The position numbers were made by a program, and so were the translations under genes. DNA of 64,000 bases, from assembly GCA_022750055.1 (NCBI GenBank), contig JAKIWL010000002.1:209042-273041 (forward strand), written 5' to 3'. The DNA is from Thermoplasmata archaeon (GTDB lineage Archaea; Thermoplasmatota; Thermoplasmata; Lutacidiplasmatales; UBA184). Shown in pieces: positions 38,444 through 48,038 of this stretch (positions are counted from its first letter, which is position 1; each line of letters starts with the position of its first letter). The notes beneath the pieces were generated by a model. The model saw nothing but the letters and a program-made list of their open reading frames with translations. It did not search any database and was not told where the DNA came from.

Positions 38444-39721
38444 TCAGGGACCGGGGGCCTTACGCTTCGGTAGAGAGGAGAGATCCACGTCGGGGGGTGG
38501 AGAACCGGGAGGTGGGGCGCCCGGTCCAGCTGCCGTCGTCGAGGGGGGGGAGGGGCCCACGGACGGGGTGGTCGACGGTCGGGACGGAGCAGACGGCGGT
38601 GCCGCATCGTCCAGTTCCGGGATCGCCGGGGTGTCGAGGCCGCCGGACCCTCCCCGACTGACCATCGCACTCGAGGCGTCCGTTTCCGCCTTGATCTCCT
38701 CTTCGATCGTCTTGATCTCGGTCATGAGCTCATCCTGTCGAGGGATGGGTCCGAGGATATCGTCCATCGTGCCGACCTGCTTCTGAAGTTCCTCCATCGT
38801 GTTCAGGCTGCGATCCGGGACCGTCCGCGAGGTGCCCAGGTACTCCGACGCCCCTTCCATCAGCCGGGAGAATTCGAACGGGAACAGGATCTTCGTCGCC
38901 TGACCATCTCCGAGGGAGGCGATCGTGTCGAGGGAGATCACTGTGAGGGCCTTCGCGTCGAGCGTACCGGCCCCGAGGGAGAGGATCCGCAGCCGTTGGG
39001 ATTCCCCCTGTGCCTCCAGGATCGTGGCGACCCGCCCGCCCTCCGCCTCGAGGATCTTGGATTGGCGTACGCCCTCGGCCTGCAGGATCCGGGAGCGCTT
39101 GTTCCCTTCCGCGACGAGGATGGCGGACCGCTTCTCTCCATCGGCCCGGAGGACGGCGGCGCGCCGCTGACGTTCGGCGGACGTTTGCTCCTCCATCGCG
39201 GCCTTGACCGGTCCGACCGGATCGACCTCTTTGATCTCGACCGCCTCGACCCGGACCCCCCAACGGTCCGTGGATTCATCGAGGATGTCCCGCAGTCGCG
39301 TGTTGATCCGCTCGCGATTGTAGAGGACCTCATCGAGTTCCATGTCGCCGATCACGGACCTCAGGGTCGTCTGGGCGAGTGCGACCACCGCCACGTGATA
39401 GTCCTGGACCTGGAACAGCGACTTGGGAGCGTCGACGACCTTGATGTAGATGATCGCGTCGACGTTCGTCGGGGAGTTGTCCTTCGTGATGACCTCCTGT
39501 CGGGGCACCTCTAGGACCTGCGTACGCAGGTCGATCTTGACGACCTGGGAGAGGGGGCTCACCCGGTTGAGTCCAGGATTGAGTAAGCGCTTGTAGGACC
39601 CAAGGGTAGTCACGATACCCTGCTGATAGGGTAAGATCTGGTAGAGCACTCGGCTCAGAATCACGAAGAGTGCGAGGACGGCGATGAGGACGCCGACAAA
39701 CTCCCAAACCGGGTCGACCAT
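38444..39721 (-). CDS. SPFH/Band 7 (stomatin-like) membrane protein
   Basis: N-terminal TM, YQQGIVTTLGSYKRLLNPGLNRVSPL, VLEVPRQEVITKDNSPTNVDAIIYIKVVD, coiled region, Pro-rich tail. Confidence 0.92.
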   Translation of the reverse strand: MVDPVWEFVGVLIAVLALFVILSRVLYQILPYQQGIVTTLGSYKRLLNPGLNRVSPLSQVVKIDLRTQVLEVPRQEVITKDNSPTNVDAIIYIKVVDAPKSLFQVQDYHVAVVALAQTTLRSVIGDMELDEVLYNRERINTRLRDILDESTDRWGVRVEAVEIKEVDPVGPVKAAMEEQTSAERQRRAAVLRADGEKRSAILVAEGNKRSRILQAEGVRQSKILEAEGGRVATILEAQGESQRLRILSLGAGTLDAKALTVISLDTIASLGDGQATKILFPFEFSRLMEGASEYLGTSRTVPDRSLNTMEELQKQVGTMDDILGPIPRQDELMTEIKTIEEEIKAETDASSAMVSRGGSGGLDTPAIPELDDAAPPSAPSRPSTTPSVGPSPPSTTAAGPGAPPPGSPPPDVDLSSLPKRKAPGP

Positions 39722-40032
39722 GCTGGATCCTCGTTTCCACCGCTGCTAGGCGGATACGGGCGCCAGCATTCCAATCCTACTTATCGATGCTCCCCATCAA
39801 AGGCCCGATCTCGAAGTGGGCCACCCAAACCGACGGTGCACCACTCCCGGCGTCGAGACGTGCACGGCGGTGTCGGACCAGCACCGTCTCGCCGAGCGCA
39901 CTTGCCAAGCAGAGTGATCGGGGTCGAACGTGGGGCCCCACCGCGGCGAGACTGCTGCGGACCATCGGGCGAGGCTTTCGGTTTCGGTCCAGGTCTCAGG
40001 CCGATGAGACTGCGGTCCAGCGCCCGAGAGGA

Positions 40033-40251
40033 TCAGGCAGCGTTCTTCGAGGGCGCCGGCGGTCGGTGGCCCCGCCCGAGCCTCCAACCGATGATCGCCC
40101 CCAAGACTCCCATCACGATCGCGCCGAGGACGAGGTACTCGATCGATGCAGTCAACCGGCTGAGGTCGACGAAGCCGAACTGTTGGCCGAGTAGTACGAG
40201 AGCCAGCCCCAGGACGATTCCACAGCCGGTTCCTCGGGTCAGCGCGCTCAT
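40033..40251 (-). CDS. Small two-TM membrane protein
   Basis: 72 aa; GIVLGLALVLLGQQFGFVD and IEYLVLGAIVMGVLGAIIGWRLG; overlaps the next gene by 4 nt. Confidence 0.65.
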   Translation of the reverse strand: MSALTRGTGCGIVLGLALVLLGQQFGFVDLSRLTASIEYLVLGAIVMGVLGAIIGWRLGRGHRPPAPSKNAA

Positions 40252-40943
40252 GACTCTGCCTCCTCCACCTTCGGGTCCGGGCTCTTGGCTTTCGAGTCGG
40301 CCGTCGACGGTGCCGGAGCGGCGGGCCTGGGCTCCTTGGGCGGGGCGGGTTCCCTCCCCGAGGTCAGCAGCCCATAGGTTTCATACACCACGATGAGGAC
40401 CAGAATGATCGGAATCGCGGCGAGAACCTTCAGGGGAGCTGAGGCGTGCACGTAAAAGTCCTGGTTCCAGAGGGCGGTACTCGTCGGGGTGAGGAGGCTC
40501 ACCGTGAGCCGGAAGGTCCCCTCGAGCAGGTAGTCGAGCGCCCCCGCCTGCCAGGCCATCGTAAAGGTACCGTTGTTCGTGGGCTGTGGGTTGGAATCGA
40601 CCACGTCGCGGGTCGAAAGGGCGTAGCCGAAGTACAACATCTGGAGCCGAGCGTCGCTCACATTGTAGTTACTCGTGCTCGACCAATGGTAGACCAGCGT
40701 GATCGTCGAGGCGAAGTTCGTCGATAGGGCGGAGGAGGCCGTAGTGGCCGAGGTCACGTTCGTCCCGTCCCATGTCACGTAGGCCCGGATCGGTCCCCCC
40801 GAGGCGGCTGGAATGAAAGCGGTCAGACCGGCGTTGTGCGAGAGGTTCGGTCGGGCACTGCCGGTGAGGATGCTCCCCAATGCGAGGATCAGTACGAACA
40901 GGAGGGCCGCAGTGGCCCCGCGCGTGTCACGCCGACGTCCCAT
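40248..40943 (-). CDS. Secreted membrane-anchored protein (hypothetical)
   Basis: N-terminal signal-like TM, beta-rich ectodomain with NxS/T, C-terminal TM VLAAIPIILVLIVVYETYGLL. Confidence 0.7.
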   Translation of the reverse strand: MGRRRDTRGATAALLFVLILALGSILTGSARPNLSHNAGLTAFIPAASGGPIRAYVTWDGTNVTSATTASSALSTNFASTITLVYHWSSTSNYNVSDARLQMLYFGYALSTRDVVDSNPQPTNNGTFTMAWQAGALDYLLEGTFRLTVSLLTPTSTALWNQDFYVHASAPLKVLAAIPIILVLIVVYETYGLLTSGREPAPPKEPRPAAPAPSTADSKAKSPDPKVEEAES

Positions 40944-41019
40944 CTGAGTGGCGCCACCGTCGACCTGGGTTATGTAGGTTCGTACCCGAGTGTGCTGGGC
41001 CGCTCACTAGGGGGCAACG

Positions 41020-41490
41020 TTAGTTCGTGGGAGCTTTGTCCAACGGCTCGACCCAGACGGAGACCCCTTCACCGCGAACGATCCGAACCGGAGTGCCGGC
41101 CGGGATGGGAGCGCTCGACGATGCGGACCAGATCTCGGAACGGACCCGGACCTTTCCCTTCAACGTGTTCGGGACGATCGGGACCGTGACCATCGCCGTC
41201 TCGCCTTGGAGTCCCGCCGAGGTCGTGGTCATCGGCTTATGGATGGGGGCCACCCACTGATAGTATGGGATCTCCATGACGCCTGCGACGACCGCGCCGA
41301 CGAGGACCACGATGGGGCCGATGGGGCTGTCCAAGAGCGTCGTCGGGAGGAAGAGGTACAGGAATCCCCCCAGCAGAAGGATCGTGCCGGGTATGAAAAG
41401 GAGCGCGCCCGGGTGGGCGAACTCCAGCGCGAACAAGATCAGGCCCACCACCAGCAGGGCCACGCCAATGACAGGGTCCACGACGACCAT
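41020..41490 (-). CDS. NfeD-like membrane protein
   Basis: VVVDPVIGVALLVVGLILFALEFAHPGALLFIPGTILLLGGFLYLF TM region followed by an OB-like domain (GETAMVTVPI...GKVRVRSEIWSASS...GTPVRIVRGEGVSVWVEP). Confidence 0.85.
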   Translation of the reverse strand: MVVVDPVIGVALLVVGLILFALEFAHPGALLFIPGTILLLGGFLYLFLPTTLLDSPIGPIVVLVGAVVAGVMEIPYYQWVAPIHKPMTTTSAGLQGETAMVTVPIVPNTLKGKVRVRSEIWSASSSAPIPAGTPVRIVRGEGVSVWVEPLDKAPTN

Positions 41491-41579
41491 GAGAGGTGGC
41501 CGACCCAGCCCCAGGCTCGATAAAGGCTAGAGGGGCCGAGGTGAATCGCTCCGGGGGGCAGCCCGCCTCGGGCCCCTGG

Positions 41580-42173
41580 CTATCGGATGTAGTTCGACGT
41601 CGAGGCCCGGTCGAAACCGGGGACGATCTTCAGGCGTTGCCCGCGCCCGGAAGGTGCCTGCTGAAGGAACGGGTACATGCTCCACATGTCGCCCTCCGCC
41701 ATGCGGGTCGCCGGATGTCCCGGACCGAAGGCCACGCGGGCGACGCGGGCTGTGACCGGCCGGACCTCGCGCTCGGACAGGTAGCCGAGAGCGTGGAGAT
41801 ACTCGTGCGCCAAGACCACGAAGACGAAGGAGTTGAATTCCCGAAGGGTCCGAGCGTGTAGACGCATCGTCTCGACCAATCCCTCGTTGAGGACGATCAG
41901 GTTGCCGGTGACGGGCCAGTACGCGCCAAGCGACGGCGGCAGGTCGGACAGGGCGAGCCCGAGTCCAGTGCGCTCCAATCCGAGGACCGACCGCGTCGTA
42001 TCGCGAACTACACGGAAGACCCGATCGAAATCCATCGAACTGTCGAGGGCTTCCACGAACGCGGGCGCGGGGGAGAGCGCATCTCGAGCGGGGACCGGTC
42101 CGTTCGGCGAGTGCGGGGGGGCGCCCGGGCCCAGAGTCGTCGCGAACATCCTAAGCTTCCTGCGATGCGGCAA
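41580..42173 (-). CDS. Putative Zn metallopeptidase-like protein
   Basis: FVFVVLAHEYLHALGYLSE (HExxH) ; remainder unassigned. Confidence 0.65.
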   Translation of the reverse strand: MPHRRKLRMFATTLGPGAPPHSPNGPVPARDALSPAPAFVEALDSSMDFDRVFRVVRDTTRSVLGLERTGLGLALSDLPPSLGAYWPVTGNLIVLNEGLVETMRLHARTLREFNSFVFVVLAHEYLHALGYLSEREVRPVTARVARVAFGPGHPATRMAEGDMWSMYPFLQQAPSGRGQRLKIVPGFDRASTSNYIR

Positions 42174-42302
42174 TGGGGGCCGAGGCTTATCAACCGTCGG
42201 TTACGGCGGAGTAACCGTCGTCGGCAGGCTCGTCAGGGCACCGTTCGGACTCTCGGCCAGCGCGTGCGCAGGCTTTTGGCGGCCGCGTCGTGGGGCGGTC
42301 GG

Positions 42303-43088
42303 ATGCCCGACCCCCAAGAGATGCTCTACCCGACGAAGAAGGATCACGTCGAGGACCGGCGCAAGGACGCGGGTCATCGCAAGCTCCTCGACGAATTCTT
42401 CGACCACCCGACCCTGATGACGATCTCCCGACTGATCACCCAGGGCCAGTTCGAATCGCTCGATTATCCGATCTCCACCGGGAAGGAGGGCGGCGTATTT
42501 CGGGCCTCGCTACCGGGCGGATTCCGGGCCGTCAAGGTGTACCGGATCGGGAACACGATGTTCCGTCATCTCCCCCCCTCGGTCCTCGAGGAGCTTCTGA
42601 AGGAGGCGAGCGCTCACAATCGGTCCCAGCTGATCTTCGCTTGGACCCGGAGGGAGCACACCATCCTTCGCAAGATGGCGGGAGTCGGGATCCGCTGCCC
42701 CCAACCCTACGGATACCTTCGCAATGTCCTCGTCATGGAGCTCGTCGGGACCGATGGGATCGCTTCGGCCCCCCTGCAAGAGTCCGTCGTGGCGGATCCC
42801 GCCCGCCTCTACCAGGAGCTGATCGTCGAGATCCGTCGCATGGTCGTGGACGCCCGGCTCGTGCACGGCGACCTGTCGCCCTATAATGTTCTTCTTCACG
42901 ATGGCCATCCGGTGCTGATCGACGTGGCCCAGTCGATCTCGGCCCAGCACCCTCAATCTCGGGAGCTCCTCGAGCGGGACGTCCGCAATTTTGCGAAGTA
43001 CTTCATCAAGCAAGGGGTGGAGACGTCGACGGAACAGATGCTCGCCGAGGTGGGCGCCTCGGAGGTCTGGAAGGAGGAGGCAGGCTGA
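42303..43088 (+). CDS. rio1: RIO1-type serine/threonine protein kinase
   Basis: STGKEGGVFRASLPGGFRAVKVYRIGNTMF, ARLVHGDLSPYNVLLHDGHPVLIDVAQSI. Confidence 0.94.
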   Translation: MPDPQEMLYPTKKDHVEDRRKDAGHRKLLDEFFDHPTLMTISRLITQGQFESLDYPISTGKEGGVFRASLPGGFRAVKVYRIGNTMFRHLPPSVLEELLKEASAHNRSQLIFAWTRREHTILRKMAGVGIRCPQPYGYLRNVLVMELVGTDGIASAPLQESVVADPARLYQELIVEIRRMVVDARLVHGDLSPYNVLLHDGHPVLIDVAQSISAQHPQSRELLERDVRNFAKYFIKQGVETSTEQMLAEVGASEVWKEEAG

Positions 43089-43663
43089 TGCCGGTGCTCT
43101 ACGTTCGGATCCCCGAGGACCGCGTCGGAGCGGCGATCGGTCCGGGCGGGTCGGTGAAGCGGGCCCTGGCCGCGAGCACCCACACCGACATCGCGGTGGG
43201 CGCGGACGACGGAGAGTTCCGGATCGCCGGGCCGGACGACGCCGACCCTCTCTCCGTCCTCAAGGCCCGGGACGTCCTCCTCGCGATCGGTCGCGGTTTC
43301 TCGCCCGAGCGGGCTCGCCGCCTCCTGCGGGACGACGCCTATCTCGCGGTCCTTGACATCAAGCTCGTCAGCGGGAAACGCGGGAAATCCCAGATGTGGC
43401 GGATCCGCTCCCGGCTGATCGGGACCCATGGGAAGGCTCGCGAACGGATCGAGGAGCTCTCGGGCTGCTCGGTGAGCGTGTATGGCTCCACCGTGGCGAT
43501 CATCGGCAGAGAACGCGAGCTCGAGCGAGCCACGCAGGCCGTCGAGCTCCTGTTGCACGGTAGCGAGCACTCCACCGTGTTCCATATGCTGGCGCGCCAG
43601 CGGCGCGACGACGCGCGCGAGGCCGCCTCCAATCCCCTCCCGATCCCTGACCTACCCGACTAG
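43088..43663 (+). CDS. Archaeal KH-domain RNA-binding protein (Pno1/Dim2-like)
   Basis: IPEDRVGAAIGPGGSVKRALAAST and RLIGTHGKARERIEELSGCSVSVYGSTVAIIG; TGATG overlap with rio1. Confidence 0.9.
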   Translation: MPVLYVRIPEDRVGAAIGPGGSVKRALAASTHTDIAVGADDGEFRIAGPDDADPLSVLKARDVLLAIGRGFSPERARRLLRDDAYLAVLDIKLVSGKRGKSQMWRIRSRLIGTHGKARERIEELSGCSVSVYGSTVAIIGRERELERATQAVELLLHGSEHSTVFHMLARQRRDDAREAASNPLPIPDLPD

Positions 43664-43674
43664 AGGGCGGTCCG

Positions 43675-44880
43675 GTGGCGAAGATCGTTCCCCTCGCCGA
43701 GCCCGACCTGAGCTGGGCAAAGGAGCGGTTCGCTCGCTACTACCGCTCCGCCACCGCCGAGCCACCGACGGACCTACCCCGCCGGGAGTTCGCGGCGTTC
43801 CCATTCGCCCAGGAGACGGTGATGCGCCGGCACGCGTCGTTGACCACCCCGGCGGAGTTCCGGGCCTTCCTTCGGGAGACCGTGCCGCGCCACGTCTACT
43901 ACTCGTCGGCCTACTACGAACATCCGGACCACCCGACGATGGCGGCCAAGGAGTGGCTCGGCGCGGACCTGATCTTCGACCTCGACGCCGACCACCTCCG
44001 TGGGTCGGCCCCTCTTGGGTACGCCGACCAGCTTGCGCTCGTCAAGAAGCAGCTGGTCCGGCTCTACGACGACTTCCTCCTGGGGGATTTCGGCGTCGAC
44101 CCCGACCACGCGGCGATCGTGTTCTCCGGAGGCCGAGGGTACCACGTGCACGTGCGTGACCCCCGATTCTGGCGATTGATCAGTTCCGAGCGACGCGAGC
44201 TGGTCGACTACCTGTCGGGTACGGAGGCCGACGTTTCGGACTGGATCTTGGAGGCGCGGCACCGGGACGATGCAAACCCCCGGGCCCGCAAGTTCCGCCA
44301 GTTGGCTCCCGCAGACGCCCCCGGCTGGCGGGGCCGGACCACCCGCGGCCTGTTCGAGCTTCTGCATCGGTGGGAGTCTAAGGGGGCGGCCGTCGCGGAG
44401 GCCGAGCTGGTCCGGGCCGGGGCGGAGGCACGGGCCGCGAAGTCGATCGCCCGCTTTCTCGTCGAGCAGGGGGGAGCGGCCCGGATCCGGGAGGGTCTGA
44501 GCCTCGAAGCGTTTCCCAAGAAGGTGCCCACGGAGCTCCTCGAAGCGGTCCTTCGTAGCGCGGCGGTGGAGATGCAAGGGGAGACGGACGCCCCGGTGAC
44601 GACGGACGTGCACAGGCTGATCCGGCTCCCCGGGTCGTTGCACGGGGGGACGGGGTTCCGGGTCGTGTCGCTCGATCGGGACGGCCTGGACCGGTTCGAG
44701 CCCCTTCGCGACGCGGTCATTCCGGGCCCGGACCTTCCGTTGACCGGGGTCCGGCTACTGGAAGGCGTGGACTACCCGTTCGAGCCGGCGGTCCAGGGAG
44801 CTCCTGGAGAGGCCCTCGACGTCGCGGAGGTGGTCGCGTTGTTCCTCATCCTGCGGGGGGAGGCAACGCTTCGGCCTTGA
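43675..44880 (+). CDS. priS: Archaeal DNA primase small (catalytic) subunit (GTG start)
   Basis: YYSSAYYEHP, ADLIFDLDADHL catalytic Asp motif, AAIVFSGGRGYHVHVRD, HRLIRLPGSLHGGTGFRV. Confidence 0.93.
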   Translation: MAKIVPLAEPDLSWAKERFARYYRSATAEPPTDLPRREFAAFPFAQETVMRRHASLTTPAEFRAFLRETVPRHVYYSSAYYEHPDHPTMAAKEWLGADLIFDLDADHLRGSAPLGYADQLALVKKQLVRLYDDFLLGDFGVDPDHAAIVFSGGRGYHVHVRDPRFWRLISSERRELVDYLSGTEADVSDWILEARHRDDANPRARKFRQLAPADAPGWRGRTTRGLFELLHRWESKGAAVAEAELVRAGAEARAAKSIARFLVEQGGAARIREGLSLEAFPKKVPTELLEAVLRSAAVEMQGETDAPVTTDVHRLIRLPGSLHGGTGFRVVSLDRDGLDRFEPLRDAVIPGPDLPLTGVRLLEGVDYPFEPAVQGAPGEALDVAEVVALFLILRGEATLRP

Positions 44881-45829
44881 CGGGGACCACGAGGCGGCCG
44901 ATCTTCTCGATGGACCCCTCGATGCTATCCCCGGCGGCGAGCCGGCGGGACTCCTTCTCGAACTCGTAGCCCGGAGTCCCTCCCAGGCTCCCGAGGGAGA
45001 TGAGGTCGCCCGGTTCGAGCGTGATCCCCTTGGTCAGATGCTCGATCACCTGGGGGATGCGGAAGATGTAATCGGCGGTGTCACCGGACTGACGGACCGT
45101 ACCCCCGACCTTGAGCTCCATCCGGAGCGGGTACGGGTCGCCTACCTCCTCCTTGGGGATGACCCACGGTCCGACGGCCATGCTCGCGTCGAACCCCTTG
45201 CCCATGACCCAGTCGACCGCCCCTCCGGGAGGGTACTGAAGGTCGCGGTAGCCCATGTCGAGGGCGATCGTGTAGCCGGCCACGTGGTCCATCGCCTTCG
45301 CGGCGCTCACGTGCTTGCCCCGCAACCCGATGACCGCGGCGAGCTCGAGCTCGACGTCGGGGAAGGTCCCCGCGGGATGGAGCACGAGCGGCTCGTTGGG
45401 CCCCACGAGGCTGTTGAAGAAGCGCGTGAAGGCGAACGGCTGGGTGGGCGCCGGCTTGCCCTGTTCGGCCACATGGGACCGGGAGTTCGTGGCGAGGCAG
45501 TAGATCTTCGAGCCCGAGATCACCGGAGCGAGCAGTCGGACGCCTTCCTCGGGCTTGAACAGAAAGCGCGCCCCGGTGGCGGCCCGGGGGGTCCAGCCGG
45601 CCTTGCGGCGTCGGTCGATGTACTCGAGGATCTTGCGGGTGATGTCGACGGACTCCGGGCCGCCCTGGAAGAAGGCCCGCATGTCACGGAACCGGCTCGG
45701 GTCGGCTCCCTTGATCGGGTTCACCCCGAAGAAGTCCCGGCAGGCCGTATCGAGGTCGATGAACTCGTTCTGGTCGGTGATCATCCCGAAATGGAACTGG
45801 TCGGCGAGGACGAAGTGAACGAGTCGCAC
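44846..45829 (-). CDS. Fumarylacetoacetate hydrolase family protein
   Basis: FPDVELELAAVIGLRGKHVSAAKAMDHVAGYTIALDMGYRDLQ; LEPGDLISLGSLGGTPGYEF. Confidence 0.88.
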   Translation of the reverse strand: MRLVHFVLADQFHFGMITDQNEFIDLDTACRDFFGVNPIKGADPSRFRDMRAFFQGGPESVDITRKILEYIDRRRKAGWTPRAATGARFLFKPEEGVRLLAPVISGSKIYCLATNSRSHVAEQGKPAPTQPFAFTRFFNSLVGPNEPLVLHPAGTFPDVELELAAVIGLRGKHVSAAKAMDHVAGYTIALDMGYRDLQYPPGGAVDWVMGKGFDASMAVGPWVIPKEEVGDPYPLRMELKVGGTVRQSGDTADYIFRIPQVIEHLTKGITLEPGDLISLGSLGGTPGYEFEKESRRLAAGDSIEGSIEKIGRLVVPVKAEALPPPAG

Positions 45830-45864
45830 GGGAACCCTCGAGGGGGCGGGACGCCGCCGGAAAC

Positions 45865-46542
45865 TTAAGGTCCCGGCTCCACGGAGCCGTGGACCGGCCC
45901 GTAGGTCAGGACGACCCCGGCGCCGAGCGGCTCGGCCCGCTCAAACCGCAGGGGGACCGCGGAAGCCTGGTCCGGGGTTTCCGGTCCGAGGGCGAGGCTG
46001 GGGGCCGTCCTACCTCCGATCACGACCGGCGCCACGTAGACGGTGACCCGGTCGAACGAGCCGGACCGCAGCACGCTCGCGATCACGTTCCCCCCGCCTT
46101 CGACCAGCACCGACCGGAGGCCCCGTCCCGCGAGGAGAGACCAGAGCCGATCCAGCTCCACGCGTTCTCGGCCCGCGACGAGCATCTCCGCGGTCGCCGG
46201 GAAGCGGCGCTCGCACCGCTCGGAAACGGCGATCAGGGTGGGCTGCGATCCGTCTAGGACGCGCGATCCCTCGGGGGTCCGCCCCATCGAGTCGAGGATG
46301 ATGCGGACCGGACCGGGTCCCGGCGGTTCGCTGAGCAGGTCCCAATGAACGCGCAGCGACGGGTCATCGGCGAGGACCGTTCCGGCACCGACCAGGATCG
46401 CGCTCGATGCCGCACGCAATCTTTGGACCCGTCGAAGGTCCTCGGGCCCGGAGAGCATGGCCCGCCGCCCTCCGGCATAGGCAAGCCGACCATCGAGCGA
46501 GATCGCACAGTTGACGAAGACCTTCGGACGGCTTGCCGTCAC
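45865..46542 (-). CDS. RibD C-terminal-type reductase (2,5-diamino-6-ribosylaminopyrimidinone phosphate reductase)
   Basis: KVFVNCAISLDGRLAYAGGRRAMLSGPEDLRRVQRLRAASSAILVGAGTVLADDPSL; LVEGGGNVIASVL. Confidence 0.88.
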   Translation of the reverse strand: MTASRPKVFVNCAISLDGRLAYAGGRRAMLSGPEDLRRVQRLRAASSAILVGAGTVLADDPSLRVHWDLLSEPPGPGPVRIILDSMGRTPEGSRVLDGSQPTLIAVSERCERRFPATAEMLVAGRERVELDRLWSLLAGRGLRSVLVEGGGNVIASVLRSGSFDRVTVYVAPVVIGGRTAPSLALGPETPDQASAVPLRFERAEPLGAGVVLTYGPVHGSVEPGP

Positions 46543-48038
46543 CCTGCGCCCCCGGTCAGGTCGCGGAGCTCCTGTTCGAGGCCGCGGATGTCGATCCCCT
46601 CGGTCCCGAGGTCCTTCAGATTCGCCTCTACGTTCGCGGCCGCGCCCTCCACCGCCGCGCGCAACAGGCTGCGTCCCGTGACGAGGTCACTGAGGATCGC
46701 CGGTTTCACCCGACCTCGGATCCGGTCGAAGAGGTCCGCGGCCGAGCGAGCCAGTTTCGCCGTCTCCAGCGGCACTTCCGTCGCCTTCCGAAGCGCGGCG
46801 CGGTGTCGCTGCCGCGCCTCGACGTTGTCGGGGTGGGCCTTTCGTTCTTTTCGGCTTGCCCGGACCGCCTCGTACGATTCGGAGTCCTCGTTGACGAGCT
46901 CGAGAAGTCTCGCTCGCGTGCGCTCGAGCTCGCTGATCGCCTCGTCGAATTCCGGGTCCGGCCCGTCCGAGGGGCGCGAGTAGCGCGCCACCATCTCCCC
47001 GAGCGCGGTCCCGAATGCGGCGGACGCGGCCGCGACGCTCCCGCCGCCGGGAGTCGGCGTCCGCGCCGCGACCCGCGCGGCGAATTCGGTCAGGGAGATC
47101 CCACTGAGGGGCCCGGAGTTCCCTGCGGACAGAGTGGAGGAAGCCGACTGCATGCGACGCTCCAGGATGGCCGAACGGTCGAAGTGCTCGAGGGCGAGAT
47201 AGTGATAGGCCGCATCGAGGAGCGCATCCTCCGGGATGAGTCCTACTACCTCCGACCCAACGACGGTCGTGTTCCGCTTGCGTGCCTCCGCCCGAACGGC
47301 CTCCAGGGCAACGTGGACCGGGGTCCGACGGTAGTCGACCAGGTTCATCGAGACCTGCGCCTGATTCCGCGCGGCGATCTCCATCCCCAGGGCCTTGACG
47401 GCGGGGAGGCCCCCATCCCGCTCCCGGATCGCGTGGGCGATCGATTTCGCGACCGTCACGTCTCCTGTGGACAGGTAGGCGTTGTACGCGATCAGGACGG
47501 GCCGCGCCCCGATCGCTACGATGCCGGCGGTCGGATGGACCCGGGCTTCGCCGAAGTCGGGCCGGCGGTCCGGGTTCGACGCGATCTCTTCCCGGATGCC
47601 CTCGAACCCACCTCGGCGGACCTGGGCGAGGTCCGCCCGGTCGGGCCGCCGAGCGGATTCCGCGTAGAGATAGACGGGGAGCCCGAGCTCGGTCCAGACC
47701 CGCTTGGCGAGGCGTTCCGATAGCGCCACGGCTTCCGGCAAGGTGGTCTCCCCGAACGGAACGATCGGGACGACATCGACCGCCCCCATTCTCGGATGCT
47801 CGCCGGTATGGTGGTTGAGGTCGATCAGCTCGATGGCCACGCGGACCATCCGGAAGAGGGCCTCGAGGAGCGGTTCTGACTCGCCCGCTAGGCTCACCAC
47901 CGAACGGTTGTGGGAAGGGTCGGACTCGACATCGAGGACGGCCACCCCCGCCACGGACCGACCGGCCTGGACGATCCGGTCGACCCGCGATGCGTCGCGT
48001 CCCTCCGAGAAGTTCGGGACGGCCTCGAACAGCTTCAC
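46539..48038 (-). CDS. ftcD: Fused glutamate formimidoyltransferase-formimidoyltetrahydrofolate cyclodeaminase
   Basis: VPNFSEGRDASRVDRI, DHNHHTGEHPRMGAVDVVPIVP-type motif, then cyclodeaminase-like LTEFAARVAARTPTPGGGSVAAASAAFGTALGEMVARYS. Confidence 0.93.
   Translation of the reverse strand: MKLFEAVPNFSEGRDASRVDRIVQAGRSVAGVAVLDVESDPSHNRSVVSLAGESEPLLEALFRMVRVAIELIDLNHHTGEHPRMGAVDVVPIVPFGETTLPEAVALSERLAKRVWTELGLPVYLYAESARRPDRADLAQVRRGGFEGIREEIASNPDRRPDFGEARVHPTAGIVAIGARPVLIAYNAYLSTGDVTVAKSIAHAIRERDGGLPAVKALGMEIAARNQAQVSMNLVDYRRTPVHVALEAVRAEARKRNTTVVGSEVVGLIPEDALLDAAYHYLALEHFDRSAILERRMQSASSTLSAGNSGPLSGISLTEFAARVAARTPTPGGGSVAAASAAFGTALGEMVARYSRPSDGPDPEFDEAISELERTRARLLELVNEDSESYEAVRASRKERKAHPDNVEARQRHRAALRKATEVPLETAKLARSAADLFDRIRGRVKPAILSDLVTGRSLLRAAVEGAAANVEANLKDLGTEGIDIRGLEQELRDLTGGAG

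Noticed and set aside
39920-39945. Possible tRNA T-arm (GGGGTCGAACGTGGGG) in a non-coding gap
   Set aside because: Neither strand gives a 5-bp T-stem around a TTCRA loop, and no acceptor stem or anticodon arm was found.
42180-42215. Imperfect repeat ACCGTCGGTTACGGCGGAGTAACCGTCG upstream of rio1
   Set aside because: Too short and imperfect to call a regulatory repeat without comparative data.
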